Assembly: GCA_019639235.1 (NCBI GenBank)
Contig: JAHBSG010000005.1
Coordinates: 124,001-188,000 of the forward strand
Reading direction: 5' to 3'
DNA from: Acidobacteriota bacterium
Lineage (GTDB): Bacteria > Acidobacteriota > Blastocatellia > Pyrinomonadales > Pyrinomonadaceae
DNA length: 64,000 bases
The position numbers and the translations under genes are program-made. This document shows, one piece after another, positions 1-8,615 of the stretch (position 1 is its first letter; every line of letters starts with the position of its first letter). The notes beneath the pieces are model-generated. The model did not search any database. It saw only the letters and a list, made by a program, of their open reading frames with translations, and had not been told where the DNA came from.

Positions 1-1444
1 CCTTCAAGAAGTGCGGAACATACATCCGGCCGAAGTTGCCGACTGCCGAGATGGTCCTGATGAGCGAGATCGGCGTTACGACGACAGTGTCCTGCCCGAT
101 CGATGCGTAAACGGTGCGGATGTCCGGCCATCGGCCTTCGCGCTTCTCAACTATCGGCCGCCAGCTCTTCGGAGTTTGGCCGATCTTTTCGTTCGGGAGG
201 TCGATCCCGGTCTTGCGGTCATACTCGAAGGTCTCGATCATATCGATGATGCCTTCGATCTCCATCTTCAGACCAAGCCGATAATAATAACCGTTGCACG
301 AGCGGGCGATGGCCGGGATGAGCGTCGGCGCACCGTGGCTGCCCATGCATTTTGTAAATTTGCTGCCGATCAGAATACCGCCGCCGCATGCGAAGGCGTT
401 GCTCGTATCGGTCATTGCACCGGACTGAAAACCGCCGACCGACATCGGTATCTTCCATGTCGAGCCCGGCGGATAGCGGCCCTGTATCGCTCGGTTATAG
501 AGCGGGCGTTCTTCGTCCTGCCAATACTCCGCGATCTGCTTTCGCCCTTCGCGTGTCTTGCTGCCCTGTACGAATACATTCGGGTCGAACGAAGGCTGCG
601 AGGCCATGACAAGCATCTCACCATTCCGCGGATCCATGGCCAGAATCGTTCCGCGCTTTGAAGCCGAGTTCTCTATCTGACGTTCGGCCGCCATTTGCAG
701 ATCAAGATCAAGCGTCGTAATCAGGTCCTGACCGGCCTGCGGCGGAACGACCTCGATCTCGCTTTGTATCCGTCCGCGGCTATCGACGATCACCTTCCGG
801 TAGCCGGGCCTTCCCCGAAGGAATTCGTCGTAATATTCCTCGAGCCCGCCCTTGCCGATGATGTCGCCCGGCCGAAGTCCCGTCCAGCGTTCTGATTCGA
901 GCTGTTTCGGGCTGATCTCGCCAACGTAACCGAGAATGTGCGCCATGTAGGTGCCGTGCGGATAGAACCTCTGCGGCTGCAGCTCGACCCGAAGCTCAGG
1001 ATACTCAAGCGAATGAGCCTCGACCCACGCGATATCCTGCATCGATGCATTGTCCTTGAGGATCAGCGTCTCGAAATCTGTCTGTTTATTGATCGCATTC
1101 AACCGCTCGGTGACTACCTGCGGTTCGAGGGACAAGCCTCGTGAGTATTGCGGGATGCGTTCGGCCGTGTCGATGGTCTTCAGCGGTTCCTTCGAGATAA
1201 CGACATTGAATGTCGGCCGCGAGTCGACAAGGATATTGCCGTTGCGGTCGAAGATCGCTCCGCGAGGCGCCGGTATCGGGATCAGCCGTATCCGCTGATT
1301 CTCAGCCCGCTCCTGGAAATAGTCGCCGCGGACGATCTGCAAATAGTACAGCCGCACGCCGAGAACGGCGAGGAGAAGGAACGCGACGACCTGGATCGTC
1401 CCGATCCGAATACCAAGATTCTGTGCTTGTTCCCGTAGCTTCAT
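1..1444 (-). CDS. mrdA: Penicillin-binding protein 2 (peptidoglycan transpeptidase), 3' end beyond window
   Basis: PBP2 is the class B transpeptidase that cross-links lateral-wall peptidoglycan with RodA and the MreBCD scaffold in rod-shaped cells. Reading the minus strand from an ATG at 1442-1444 gives an uninterrupted frame of 481 residues that runs off the left edge. The N-terminus has one membrane anchor (about residues 16-36). A PBP dimerisation region follows, with the PRGAIFDRNG motif. The catalytic SxxK motif reads STWK with the nucleophile at Ser328, and SCN matches the SxN motif. The KTG motif would lie in the missing C-terminus. The start is 10 nt past the mreD stop, consistent with the usual mreBCD-mrdA operon. 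Confidence is high for function; the end is unknown. Confidence 0.93.
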   Translation of the reverse strand, partial: MKLREQAQNLGIRIGTIQVVAFLLLAVLGVRLYYLQIVRGDYFQERAENQRIRLIPIPAPRGAIFDRNGNILVDSRPTFNVVISKEPLKTIDTAERIPQYSRGLSLEPQVVTERLNAINKQTDFETLILKDNASMQDIAWVEAHSLEYPELRVELQPQRFYPHGTYMAHILGYVGEISPKQLESERWTGLRPGDIIGKGGLEEYYDEFLRGRPGYRKVIVDSRGRIQSEIEVVPPQAGQDLITTLDLDLQMAAERQIENSASKRGTILAMDPRNGEMLVMASQPSFDPNVFVQGSKTREGRKQIAEYWQDEERPLYNRAIQGRYPPGSTWKIPMSVGGFQSGAMTDTSNAFACGGGILIGSKFTKCMGSHGAPTLIPAIARSCNGYYYRLGLKMEIEGIIDMIETFEYDRKTGIDLPNEKIGQTPKSWRPIVEKREGRWPDIRTVYASIGQDTVVVTPISLIRTISAVGNFGRMYVPHFLK

Positions 1445-1454
1445 ACTGCGTGTG

Positions 1455-2000
1455 CTACCTACCCAACTTTATCGGATTTCTCCGTCGAGACTGCCTCCGC
1501 GGAGAAAGGCTCTCCCGTCGTCGGGGCCGCAGTCTGTCAGACGAAAAGTAGTCAAGGACAAAGAAGATCATCGTGCCCGCGATCAACGTTCCGATGAAGG
1601 AATACGCGACGGTCGTAACCAGCGGAGCCGAAGGCGTTACCCCAAGAAGTTGATGCAAGCCGTAATAGGCCAGGTCGTCTACCAAACACGCTCCCGCTAT
1701 GACGAACATTCGCAGAATTAGGTTGTCCAGATAGACGCGGCGGGCAAGCTCCGAAACCGCGTAAGCGACCAACGTCTTGGTGAAACCGTTAGCCCCGAGA
1801 AGGCCGCTGCTAACGGCGTCAACAGCAAGCCCGGCGAGCGTTCCGTAAATGATGGCCCGCATCGAATTACGCTGGAGTGCCGCGAAGACTATGATGATGA
1901 GCGGAAAATCGACATAGGCAAACGGCTCCGCAACGTTGCGCAGCGACCACTGTGCCAAAATGGCAAGGATCAATGCAATTGTGACCTTTACCTGTTCCAT
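1455..2000 (-). CDS. mreD: Rod shape-determining membrane protein MreD
   Basis: This 181-residue, very hydrophobic protein has about five membrane segments and sits directly between mreC and mrdA, as MreD does in most rod-shaped bacteria. MreD is an inner-membrane part of the elongasome and helps link cytoplasmic MreB to periplasmic wall synthesis. Sequence conservation in the family is low, so the call rests on length, topology and position, plus recognisable MreD-like stretches such as VDFPLIIIVFAAL near residue 30. The C-terminus is unusually basic (RRRESLSPRRQSRRR). The gene starts 3 nt after the mreC stop, so the two are probably translationally coupled. Confidence 0.85.
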   Translation of the reverse strand: MEQVKVTIALILAILAQWSLRNVAEPFAYVDFPLIIIVFAALQRNSMRAIIYGTLAGLAVDAVSSGLLGANGFTKTLVAYAVSELARRVYLDNLILRMFVIAGACLVDDLAYYGLHQLLGVTPSAPLVTTVAYSFIGTLIAGTMIFFVLDYFSSDRLRPRRRESLSPRRQSRRRNPIKLGR

Positions 2001-2003
2001 CGA

Positions 2004-2918
2004 TTACTGGGGGCTCGCACCCGGCCGCCTTGTCGTTCTTTCGCCCGGAGCTAGCGAGCGTTCAAAATCGGGCTTCTGCGGCTGCTCGTAGAGCAGAATG
2101 CCCACTTCCTGCATCGAACCAAGCCCTGCTGCCGGCCGGATGAAGATACGGTGCGGAACCGTCGCGGAGCCCGATATGACCTCGACGATCTCCCCGACCT
2201 TTAGCCCGTCAGGATAAATGCCATCCTGTCCGGTCGTAAAAACTATCTGCCCCGGCTGAACCTCGATGCTGCCCGAAACATATCGCATCTCGATCACATC
2301 CGTTTTGCCCGTTCCACTGACGACACCAAGGGCATTCGAATTTCCGATCTCGCCGATCACCGCTCCGAGGCCGGACTTGTCGTGCGTGATCAGGTCAACC
2401 TGTGCCGTCAACGGCCCGACCGCCGTTACCCGGCCGACCAGCCCGCCATCTGTCACAACAGGCATGTTGAGAGCAACCCCATCGAGGCTTCCTCGGTTTA
2501 TGACCGCCGAATTGAACCAGGCGGAAGGGTCGCGGCCAATTATACGAGCCGAAAGAACGCGGTACTTGCTCTTTTCCTTCAGGTCGAGCAACTGCCTCAG
2601 CCTTTCGTTCTCGGATTCAAGGTCGGAGCGGCCTTTAAGCTCGACCTCAAGCTCCTGAACACGTTCCTTGAGCTGGGTGTTCTCGTCCTGCGCCGAGCGT
2701 AATTCGGCAAATGAGGTGAAGTAGTTCGTAACGGCCGAACTGATCGTCGTCACGGGCGACTGGACGAAGTCGGCAACGGTCAACGCCCACACCTTGATGA
2801 CGCGCTCGCCGCCCTCAACGCGGGCGTTGAAGACCATTAGTATGAAATTGCCCAGAAGAAGAAAGATGACGAGCCACGGCGTCAACCTCCAAACCTCTGT
2901 CTGACTTCGCTCAACCAT
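2004..2918 (-). CDS. mreC: Rod shape-determining protein MreC
   Basis: MreC is a bitopic membrane protein whose periplasmic part activates PBP2. The 304-residue product has a single transmembrane helix at about residues 14-32 and a coiled coil at about 75-115 rich in Glu and Leu. A two-lobed beta domain (about 120-275) contains family-typical text such as IIGRDPSAWFNSAVINRG. The Pro/Arg-rich tail after residue 280 is probably disordered. It follows mreB after 94 nt. That gap holds a 7-bp inverted repeat (GACGCGG/CCGCGTC), which could lower read-through relative to mreB. The length is normal for the family. Confidence 0.93.
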   Translation of the reverse strand: MVERSQTEVWRLTPWLVIFLLLGNFILMVFNARVEGGERVIKVWALTVADFVQSPVTTISSAVTNYFTSFAELRSAQDENTQLKERVQELEVELKGRSDLESENERLRQLLDLKEKSKYRVLSARIIGRDPSAWFNSAVINRGSLDGVALNMPVVTDGGLVGRVTAVGPLTAQVDLITHDKSGLGAVIGEIGNSNALGVVSGTGKTDVIEMRYVSGSIEVQPGQIVFTTGQDGIYPDGLKVGEIVEVISGSATVPHRIFIRPAAGLGSMQEVGILLYEQPQKPDFERSLAPGERTTRRPGASPQ

Positions 2919-3012
2919 TTCCTGAGAGTTGCGGCCCCCGCCTTAAGCAAGAGACGCGGCGACCCGGTAAAACTACTCCGTGTCCCCGCGTCGCAAGTTC
3001 ACCGGACGAAAA

Positions 3013-4059
3013 CTAGTTACCCGTCATGAGCGAGTTGTCCCACTTCACCCGCTTCAATAGTTCAATATCCGAAAGCATCTTGCCCGTTCCGAGCACGACC
3101 GAAGAAAGCGGATCATCGGCGATCATTACCGGCAGGCCGGTCTCGATCATAAGCCGCTTGTCGAGGTTCTTGAGCAATGCGCCGCCGCCCGTCAGGACGA
3201 TGCCGCGTTCAACGATATCGGCCGAAAGCTCCGGCGGCGTTCGTTCAAGAGCGACGCGGACCGCATTGATGATCGTCGAAACAGAATCGGAGAGAGCTTC
3301 GCGGACCTCTTCGTCTGTCATTGTGATCGTCTTCGGAATACCCTCGATCAGGTTGCGGCCGCGAACGTCCATTGAAAGCGGTTCTTCGAGCGGAAACGCG
3401 CTGCCGAGAGCGATCTTGATAGCTTCAGCAGTCCTTTCGCCGATAAGCAGATTGTACTTACGCTTGATGTACTGTGTGATGGATTCGTCCATCTCATTGC
3501 CGGCGACCCGCACCGCACGCGAATAGACGATACCGGAGAGCGAGATGACCGCGATGTCGGTCGTGCCGCCGCCAATATCGACGACCATGTTGCCGTGCGG
3601 TTCCGTGATCGGAAGCCCGGCACCGATCGCGGCCGCCATTGCTTCCTCCACAAGATAAACTTCCGAGGCTTTTGCCCGGTATGCCGAGTCCTCGACCGCA
3701 CGCCGCTCGACCTGCGTGATCTCAGACGGAATGCCGATCACGACCCGCGGCCGGACCCACGACTTACCGTTGTGGGCTTTGCGGATGAAGTGTTGAAGCA
3801 TCTTTTCGGTCACTTCGAAGTTGGCGATAACGCCGTCCTTCATCGGGCGGATCGCAACGATGTTGCCGGGCGTTCGTCCGAGCATCTCTTTCGCATCGCG
3901 GCCGACCGCTTCTACCTGATTCGTTACCTTGTTGATCGCAACAATTGAAGGTTCGCTGACCACGATGCCGCGGCCCTTTGCGTAAACAAGCGTATTTGCC
4001 GTGCCGAGGTCGATCGCGAGATCGCTGGAAAATAAACTAAATAAAGACTTTAATGCCAT
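3013..4059 (-). CDS. mreB: Rod shape-determining actin homologue MreB
   Basis: MreB is the bacterial actin that forms membrane-bound filaments guiding the elongasome. The 348-residue product has the phosphate-1 loop [10 protein letters not shown] (about residues 17-26), the phosphate-2 loop [10 protein letters not shown] (161-170) and the adenosine motif [11 protein letters not shown]. The amphipathic N-terminus [14 protein letters not shown] is typical of membrane-binding MreB. It is the first gene of the minus-strand mreB-mreC-mreD-mrdA cluster. The ATG at 4059 is preceded by a purine-rich GAGAG stretch. A 6-bp hairpin (GCCCGG/CCGGGC, 4073-4095) lies in the leader just upstream. All key residues appear intact. 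Confidence 0.97.
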   Translation of the reverse strand: MALKSLFSLFSSDLAIDLGTANTLVYAKGRGIVVSEPSIVAINKVTNQVEAVGRDAKEMLGRTPGNIVAIRPMKDGVIANFEVTEKMLQHFIRKAHNGKSWVRPRVVIGIPSEITQVERRAVEDSAYRAKASEVYLVEEAMAAAIGAGLPITEPHGNMVVDIGGGTTDIAVISLSGIVYSRAVRVAGNEMDESITQYIKRKYNLLIGERTAEAIKIALGSAFPLEEPLSMDVRGRNLIEGIPKTITMTDEEVREALSDSVSTIINAVRVALERTPPELSADIVERGIVLTGGGALLKNLDKRLMIETGLPVMIADDPLSSVVLGTGKMLSDIELLKRVKWDNSLMTGN

Positions 4060-4183
4060 TCTTATATCTCTCGCCCGGCATTATTCCGACCGGGCTTTCC
4101 CCATCTTTTCCTAACCGGAAATGTAAAATCAGCGTCAGGATTCGCGCGGAGGACGGCCCGAAAATCGCCAAACACCTTTAAAC

Positions 4184-4192
4184 TCTATAGCA
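4184..4192 (-). promoter_or_regulatory. Candidate extended -10 promoter for the mre operon
   Basis: On the minus strand the leader of mreB contains TGCTATAGA, an extended -10 element. No clear -35 box accompanies it. It would give a leader of about 115-120 nt before the mreB ATG at 4059. This is read by eye only. Confidence 0.3.
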
Positions 4193-4285
4193 TACACCCA
4201 GAATGCCGGTATATACCAATTAAAAACGGTATTTGCGGGGAACTTTTAAAAGTTTTTAGGGGAAAAAGGCGCCAAGGGCAAAAAT

Positions 4286-5116
4286 CTAGAAAGAGAACCA
4301 AGGGGTCGGCTCTTTTGGCTGCGAGATCGCAACCCGCGCTTCACTCTTGAATAGCGGCGAGCGGGCTGCCAAGGCCGATTCCGCCGTAATGCGAGCGAGC
4401 GAGGGGTCGTTCGCCCGCTGCGATAGATGGGCAAGTACAATGTCGCGGGCAGAGCCATCAAAGTCGTTCTCAAGCCAGTCGGAAAGGTCCTCGTTCGAAA
4501 GGTGGCCCATTTTGCCGGCGATCCGCTGCTTCAGGTCCCAGGAATAGACCGGGCAGGCGCTTAGCATATCGCGGGCGTGGTTGGATTCAATGACGACGGC
4601 GTCGCAGCCGCGGAGTTTTTCTTTCATAAGCGGCGTGAAATGGCCAAAGTCCATTAGCGTCGCCACCCGAACGCCTGACGATCGGGCGACAAAGCCGAAA
4701 TTGTCCGCCGCGTCGTGCGGCACGGCGAATGGCTCGAAATCGATGTCACCGATACGGAATTCGGCGTCGGATTCGATCGCGACCGTCCGGTCTTTCAACG
4801 CATCTTTCCGCTTCAGGCCTTCGCTTTCGCCGTTCTGTATCCCGCGGCGGGTCGAATAAAAAGCTTCCTCCGTTTCGCCGGAAATGAAAACGCGGCACTC
4901 TAACGACCGCAGCAGCACCCGAAGTCCGCCGGCATGGTCTGAGTGCTCGTGCGTGATAAGAACGCCATCCAGAGACTCCGGCGAGACGCCGACCTCTCCG
5001 AGCCGCCGGACGATCTCGCGGGCACTCAAGCCGGCGTCAACGAGTACATTCGTCCGCTCGCTCGATATGAGTACCGCGTTTCCGGTCGAGCCGCTGCCAA
5101 GTACTGTAAACTTCAT
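4286..5116 (-). CDS. MBL-fold metallohydrolase, YycJ/WalJ-like
   Basis: The 276-residue product is a metallo-beta-lactamase-fold hydrolase. It starts MKFTVLGSGSTGNA and carries the metal-binding motif HEHSDH at residues 56-61, then DFGH further on, typical of the YycJ/WalJ group (putative 5' exonuclease or phosphodiesterase, coupled to wall regulation in Firmicutes). A longer frame starts at 5218. I chose the ATG at 5116 because it forms an ATGA overlap with the SDR stop (5113-5116) and the family N-terminus begins there. It is the last gene of a minus-strand run from about 7.8 kb. The substrate is not known. Confidence 0.85.
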   Translation of the reverse strand: MKFTVLGSGSTGNAVLISSERTNVLVDAGLSAREIVRRLGEVGVSPESLDGVLITHEHSDHAGGLRVLLRSLECRVFISGETEEAFYSTRRGIQNGESEGLKRKDALKDRTVAIESDAEFRIGDIDFEPFAVPHDAADNFGFVARSSGVRVATLMDFGHFTPLMKEKLRGCDAVVIESNHARDMLSACPVYSWDLKQRIAGKMGHLSNEDLSDWLENDFDGSARDIVLAHLSQRANDPSLARITAESALAARSPLFKSEARVAISQPKEPTPWFSF

Positions 5117-5898
5117 TTCTTCTTTCGAAATTTCGGCCCGAGAACGGCACCAACTGCCCGTGTGATCAGCCGGTCCGGTGCGATCAAGCTTGCAGTCGCC
5201 ACGGTCTTGTTCATCCAACCCGAGACGGCCTTCGTTTTCCCGCGGCCGATCGCCCGCATTGCGGCCTCGACGACATCCTCGGCCGTTTGCTGCTGTTTGA
5301 ACATCGAGGTCGGGTCGATCCTTGCGTTCTCAAAAAATTCGGTATCGGTCGGCCCCGGACAAAGTGCCTGGACAAGAATACCAAACTGCCGGTTCTCTTC
5401 GGCTATCGCCTGCGAAAAGCTCGTAACGAAGGCCTTTGTCGCGGCGTAGGTCGCCATGTAGGGAATCGGCTGATAGCTTGCCGTTGAGGAAACATTCACG
5501 ATGACTCCGCTCTTCCGCTGCCTCATTCCCGGAAGGTATCGGTGAGTCAAAGCGACAAGTGCCATCACGTTCAGGCCGATCATCTCAAGCTCGCGTTCAA
5601 GGTCGAGTTCGGTAAAATCGCCCATTGAGCCGAAACCGGCATTGTTGATCAGCCAATCGACCTCAAGGCCATGCCTTTCGGTTTCCTGAAACAGCCGGCG
5701 GTCGGCCTCGAAGTCGGTAAGGTCAATGGCGACGTAGTTTGCGGTAATGCCGTGGGCCGCACGGAGTTCATCGCAGAGCGCGGCGAGCTTTGCCTCCGAC
5801 CGAGCGACGAGCAAAAGCTCATGGCCTTCAGCCGCAAGCCGCCGGGCAAACGCCTCGCCGATCCCGCTTGAAGCTCCTGTTATCAGGCTTACCGTCAT
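5113..5898 (-). CDS. Short-chain dehydrogenase/reductase (SDR)
   Basis: A 261-residue classical SDR with a Rossmann fold. The cofactor motif TGASSGIG is at residues 7-14, NNAG at 85-88, the catalytic Ser at about 138 and YAATK (Tyr151/Lys155). Arg after the second beta strand (VARSE) suggests NADP(H) preference. It resembles the DltE/YqjQ-like oxidoreductases, but the substrate cannot be read from sequence. It overlaps the upstream membrane-protein gene and the downstream MBL gene by 4 nt each (ATGA). The three are therefore probably translated from one message. Confidence 0.88.
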   Translation of the reverse strand: MTVSLITGASSGIGEAFARRLAAEGHELLLVARSEAKLAALCDELRAAHGITANYVAIDLTDFEADRRLFQETERHGLEVDWLINNAGFGSMGDFTELDLERELEMIGLNVMALVALTHRYLPGMRQRKSGVIVNVSSTASYQPIPYMATYAATKAFVTSFSQAIAEENRQFGILVQALCPGPTDTEFFENARIDPTSMFKQQQTAEDVVEAAMRAIGRGKTKAVSGWMNKTVATASLIAPDRLITRAVGAVLGPKFRKKK

Positions 5899-6425
5899 AG
5901 ATCGTCGGTGAAGTCGAGTTCGGCCTCGTCACCAAAAGAGAGATAAATGGAGAGTGCCGCAGCGGCGATGATGGTCAATGTGCCGACGGCCCGGATCAGC
6001 CCGGCAACCGTCTTGGTCGAATCGAGCAGCCCGAGCCGGGTCAGCATATAATTCCAGTCGTGAAAGCTGCCCTCGCTTCCGGTCAGGCCGCCTAGCAGAA
6101 CAAGCTGCATCACGACCGCATCCGCCGCATAGACCCAAACATTGAGAATACTCTGCCCTACCCAGAAAAGCACTATCGCGGCCGAATAATGCTGTCCTTT
6201 CCAAACGAAGTAGCCGACGAAAAGGGCCGGCATTATCACCTGAAATAGACTTCCGCCGGCGATCATCATGAACTCGCCGAACGGCCGAAACAGCAGATGC
6301 CCGGTCTCGTGTATCGGCAGATCGACAAGGTCCAAAAAGCTGCCCTGCATTGGGTCATAGGCGATCCACAAAAAGTAGATCGCGGCGAGGACGGCAAAGA
6401 TGAGCTTCAGATAGTTCGGCTTCAC
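5895..6425 (-). CDS. Integral membrane protein with HETGH zinc-protease-like motif
   Basis: A 176-residue protein with about four hydrophobic segments (roughly residues 6-24, 55-75, 80-110 and 140-162). The motif HETGH at residues 39-43 sits at the start of a hydrophobic stretch, an HExxH pattern like the one used by membrane metalloproteases (M50 site-2 protease type) to bind zinc. The second M50 signature (NPxxDG or similar) is not visible, so activity is uncertain. I do not recognise a named family. The C-terminus is acidic (DEAELDFTDDL). It overlaps the SDR gene by 4 nt and follows the alpha/beta hydrolase gene after 18 nt. The start at 6425 agrees with the hydrophobic N-terminus. Confidence 0.75.
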   Translation of the reverse strand: MKPNYLKLIFAVLAAIYFLWIAYDPMQGSFLDLVDLPIHETGHLLFRPFGEFMMIAGGSLFQVIMPALFVGYFVWKGQHYSAAIVLFWVGQSILNVWVYAADAVVMQLVLLGGLTGSEGSFHDWNYMLTRLGLLDSTKTVAGLIRAVGTLTIIAAAALSIYLSFGDEAELDFTDDL

Positions 6426-6443
6426 TTTGATATGGCCAAGCGG

Positions 6444-7298
6444 TTAAAGCAGCGAGTTCTTCGTGATAAATGATTTGATGAGGCTGTTGAATTCCGCCGG
6501 CTTTTCCATCATCAGGAAGTGGCTGGCGTCCTTCCACATGTGAAATTCAAGATTTGGGGCGATGCTCTTGAAAAAGGCCTCTTCATCAGCCCTCCAAGCC
6601 GGAGATTCCGCCATAACGGCAAGCACCGGAACATTGATCTTGTCGGTGTTCCAGATCGAAGGGTCGCCCATGCCGTCCATCGCACTAAGGGCGACCGGGG
6701 CACGGGTTGCAAGCATTCTCTCGCGGATCCAATCGCGAAGGGCGGCGTCCTTTATCGGCTGGAGCATTCCATTAATGAAGTTCGGCGCGTTCTGAACGTA
6801 ATTCGATCTGACCGGGGCGAAGAACTTGTCGAATTCTTCGCTGCTCATGTAGGGCCGGAGTGCGCCGTCAACTATCACGATGCCCGCGGTCTTTGCCGGA
6901 AAGAGCCGGTAATATTGCCTAGCGACGGGCGTTCCCATACTGTGCCCGACAAGCACGGCCCTTTCGATCTTTTCTTTGGTCAGAACGGCGTCGATCGACT
7001 TGGCGAAAAAGTCCATCGAGTAGATCGCGTTCGGCTTGTCGCTTTGACCATGGCCGATGAGGTCGATGGCGATCACGCGATTTTGCGGGAAGGCATTGAA
7101 GCTGTCCTTCCAGAAATCTGCTGAGCAGGTCCAGCCGTGGATGAATACGATAGCTGTACGGCTCTTCGAGTTGCCGATGTCGTAGTAGTGGATCTTGCTC
7201 TTGTCAAAATTGGTGAAGTTGCTCTTCGGCATCTGCTGGGCCAGGGATGCCAAGGCAAAAAGGGCGACGAACCCGACTGCGGCTGCAAGCTTTTTCAT
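6444..7298 (-). CDS. Exported alpha/beta hydrolase
   Basis: A 284-residue alpha/beta-hydrolase with a signal peptide (about residues 1-20, cleavage near SLAQQ). The oxyanion region is HGW at 55-57, and the nucleophile elbow GHSMG has Ser120. A late His in DASHFL completes the likely Ser-Asp-His triad. It acts outside the cytoplasm, probably on an ester or lactone; the substrate is unknown. The frame can be extended to 7337. The ATG at 7298 is preferred because a clean signal peptide (MKKLAAAVGFVALFALA) starts there, 4 nt after the GNAT stop. Confidence 0.85.
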   Translation of the reverse strand: MKKLAAAVGFVALFALASLAQQMPKSNFTNFDKSKIHYYDIGNSKSRTAIVFIHGWTCSADFWKDSFNAFPQNRVIAIDLIGHGQSDKPNAIYSMDFFAKSIDAVLTKEKIERAVLVGHSMGTPVARQYYRLFPAKTAGIVIVDGALRPYMSSEEFDKFFAPVRSNYVQNAPNFINGMLQPIKDAALRDWIRERMLATRAPVALSAMDGMGDPSIWNTDKINVPVLAVMAESPAWRADEEAFFKSIAPNLEFHMWKDASHFLMMEKPAEFNSLIKSFITKNSLL

Positions 7299-7302
7299 AA
7301 TT

Positions 7303-7830
7303 TCATCTTCGGGCAAGATACGCCTCACGCGAGACACCGTAGAAGACGCAATCTTCTCCGTAATGTTCCTCCGTTTTTTCGTAGATCATTCCGAGCTTTT
7401 CCATTATCCGCCGCGAGCCGATGTTCTCCGGGTGGGCAACTGCGACGATCCTCTCAAGGCCGTGAATTCCAAACCCAAGATCCATCCAGCCGCGAGCCGC
7501 TTCAGATCCGATCCCGCGACGCCAGAACTCGGGGATGAGGCTATAGCCGACCTCGATGTCGTCGGTCCCGACAAGCGGCTGCAAACCCGCCGTGCCGATG
7601 ACCTCGCCTGTCTCTTTCCAGATCATCGGGCACATCCCGAATCCGTGAGAGTCGTAACACGAAATGTAGAACCGGATGCGTTTGGAAAGAGCTTCGGGAT
7701 TTTGTAACCGTGGCCCGCCAAGGTAACGGTTCACTTCCGCATCGGAGCGCTGTTCGATCAATTGCGGCAGGTCGTCCAGCGTGAATGCGCGGAATGCAAG
7801 CCGCTCTGTATCAGGAAAATGCTCGATCAT
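7303..7830 (-). CDS. GNAT family N-acetyltransferase (RimJ/RimL-like)
   Basis: A 175-residue acetyltransferase of the Acetyltransf_3 (RimJ/RimL) type. The N-terminus has TERLAFRAFTLDDL. The acetyl-CoA-binding segment has the RRGIGSEA motif (about residues 108-115) and is followed by IVAVAHPENIGSRRIMEKLG, the usual end of the GNAT fold. Members acetylate N-termini of ribosomal proteins or small amines; the target here cannot be assigned. It is the first gene of the minus-strand run that continues to the MBL hydrolase. Confidence 0.88.
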   Translation of the reverse strand: MIEHFPDTERLAFRAFTLDDLPQLIEQRSDAEVNRYLGGPRLQNPEALSKRIRFYISCYDSHGFGMCPMIWKETGEVIGTAGLQPLVGTDDIEVGYSLIPEFWRRGIGSEAARGWMDLGFGIHGLERIVAVAHPENIGSRRIMEKLGMIYEKTEEHYGEDCVFYGVSREAYLARR

Positions 7831-7946
7831 TTGGCAGGCCCTTCAACGCTCGAAATTGGCGAATTCTATCACATTTACGGTCAAAGGCGGGAATATCGTC
7901 ATTAGGGCAGACACAAAAATGTCCTCGGTGGTGTTTTCCCCGCAAA

Positions 7947-7952
7947 AGGAGG
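7947..7952 (+). promoter_or_regulatory. Strong Shine-Dalgarno deciding the dioxygenase start
   Basis: AGGAGG is 9 nt before the ATG at 7962 but only 3 nt before the ATG at 7956. This favours the second codon as the true start. Confidence 0.6.
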
Positions 7953-7961
7953 GAAATGGCA

Positions 7962-8615
7962 ATGATCCATATTGAAAACAATGGAAGAAGGAGTTTCCTG
8001 TTTAGTGCGGCAGCATTTGCGGTATTGCCTCTGGTGCCGGGATGCCGGCCTGACGTCAGTGCGCAAACCGACGCTTCGGACGTTCGCAGGCGTCTTTTGC
8101 AGAACGCGATATCGGATGCCGGCTGCGAATGGTGCGGTGCCCGCGATGTGCCCGAAACCGTTGCCGCCAAGGCTGTGATAGCAGGAAGCGAGGAAAAAGG
8201 TGAGCGGCTGATCATAAGTGGCCGGGTCTTTCGTTCCGATGCAAGAACGCCGGCACCAAATACTCTGATCTACCTCTACCATACTGATCTGGAGGGCATT
8301 TACGGCCGCGGGAGCGAGCATAAACACGGCCGATTTCGCGGATGGCTCCTTGCCGACGCTGAAGGCCGCTATGAGTTTGAGACCATCAAGCCTGCACCTT
8401 ATCCGGCGGGCCGTACCGCGGCCCACATTCATATGACCGTGACAACGCCGGAAACGCGTGAGGATTGGATCGACTCCATTCTCTTCGAAGGTGACAGCTT
8501 GATCACCGCACGCGAACGCGCATCGCGAAAAGGCGGCTTCAACCCGATCTTGACGCTCGAACGGAAGGGTGGGGTGCTTGCGGGCATTCGCGATATCGCC
8601 TTGCCGCGGGCTTGA
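7962..8615 (+). CDS. Tat-exported lipoprotein of the intradiol ring-cleavage dioxygenase fold
   Basis: A 217-residue protein. The N-terminus has a twin-arginine motif (NGRRSFLFS) and a hydrophobic stretch ending in the lipobox LVPGC (Cys28), so it is probably exported folded and lipid-anchored. The mature part matches protocatechuate 3,4-dioxygenase/catechol dioxygenase: GRYEFETIKPAPYP then HIH. Tyr147, His155 and His157 plus Tyr114 are the likely Fe(III) ligands. Known members cleave catechols between the hydroxyls, but exported single-domain relatives are mostly uncharacterised. No aromatic catabolism genes are nearby. It ends tail-to-tail with the DUF1015 gene. The longer frame from 7785 lacks a signal peptide and was rejected. 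Confidence 0.8.
   Translation: MIHIENNGRRSFLFSAAAFAVLPLVPGCRPDVSAQTDASDVRRRLLQNAISDAGCEWCGARDVPETVAAKAVIAGSEEKGERLIISGRVFRSDARTPAPNTLIYLYHTDLEGIYGRGSEHKHGRFRGWLLADAEGRYEFETIKPAPYPAGRTAAHIHMTVTTPETREDWIDSILFEGDSLITARERASRKGGFNPILTLERKGGVLAGIRDIALPRA

Noticed and set aside
1..1438. Several plus-strand frames over the first 1.4 kb
   Set aside because: Antisense shadows of the PBP2 gene, which reads cleanly on the minus strand.
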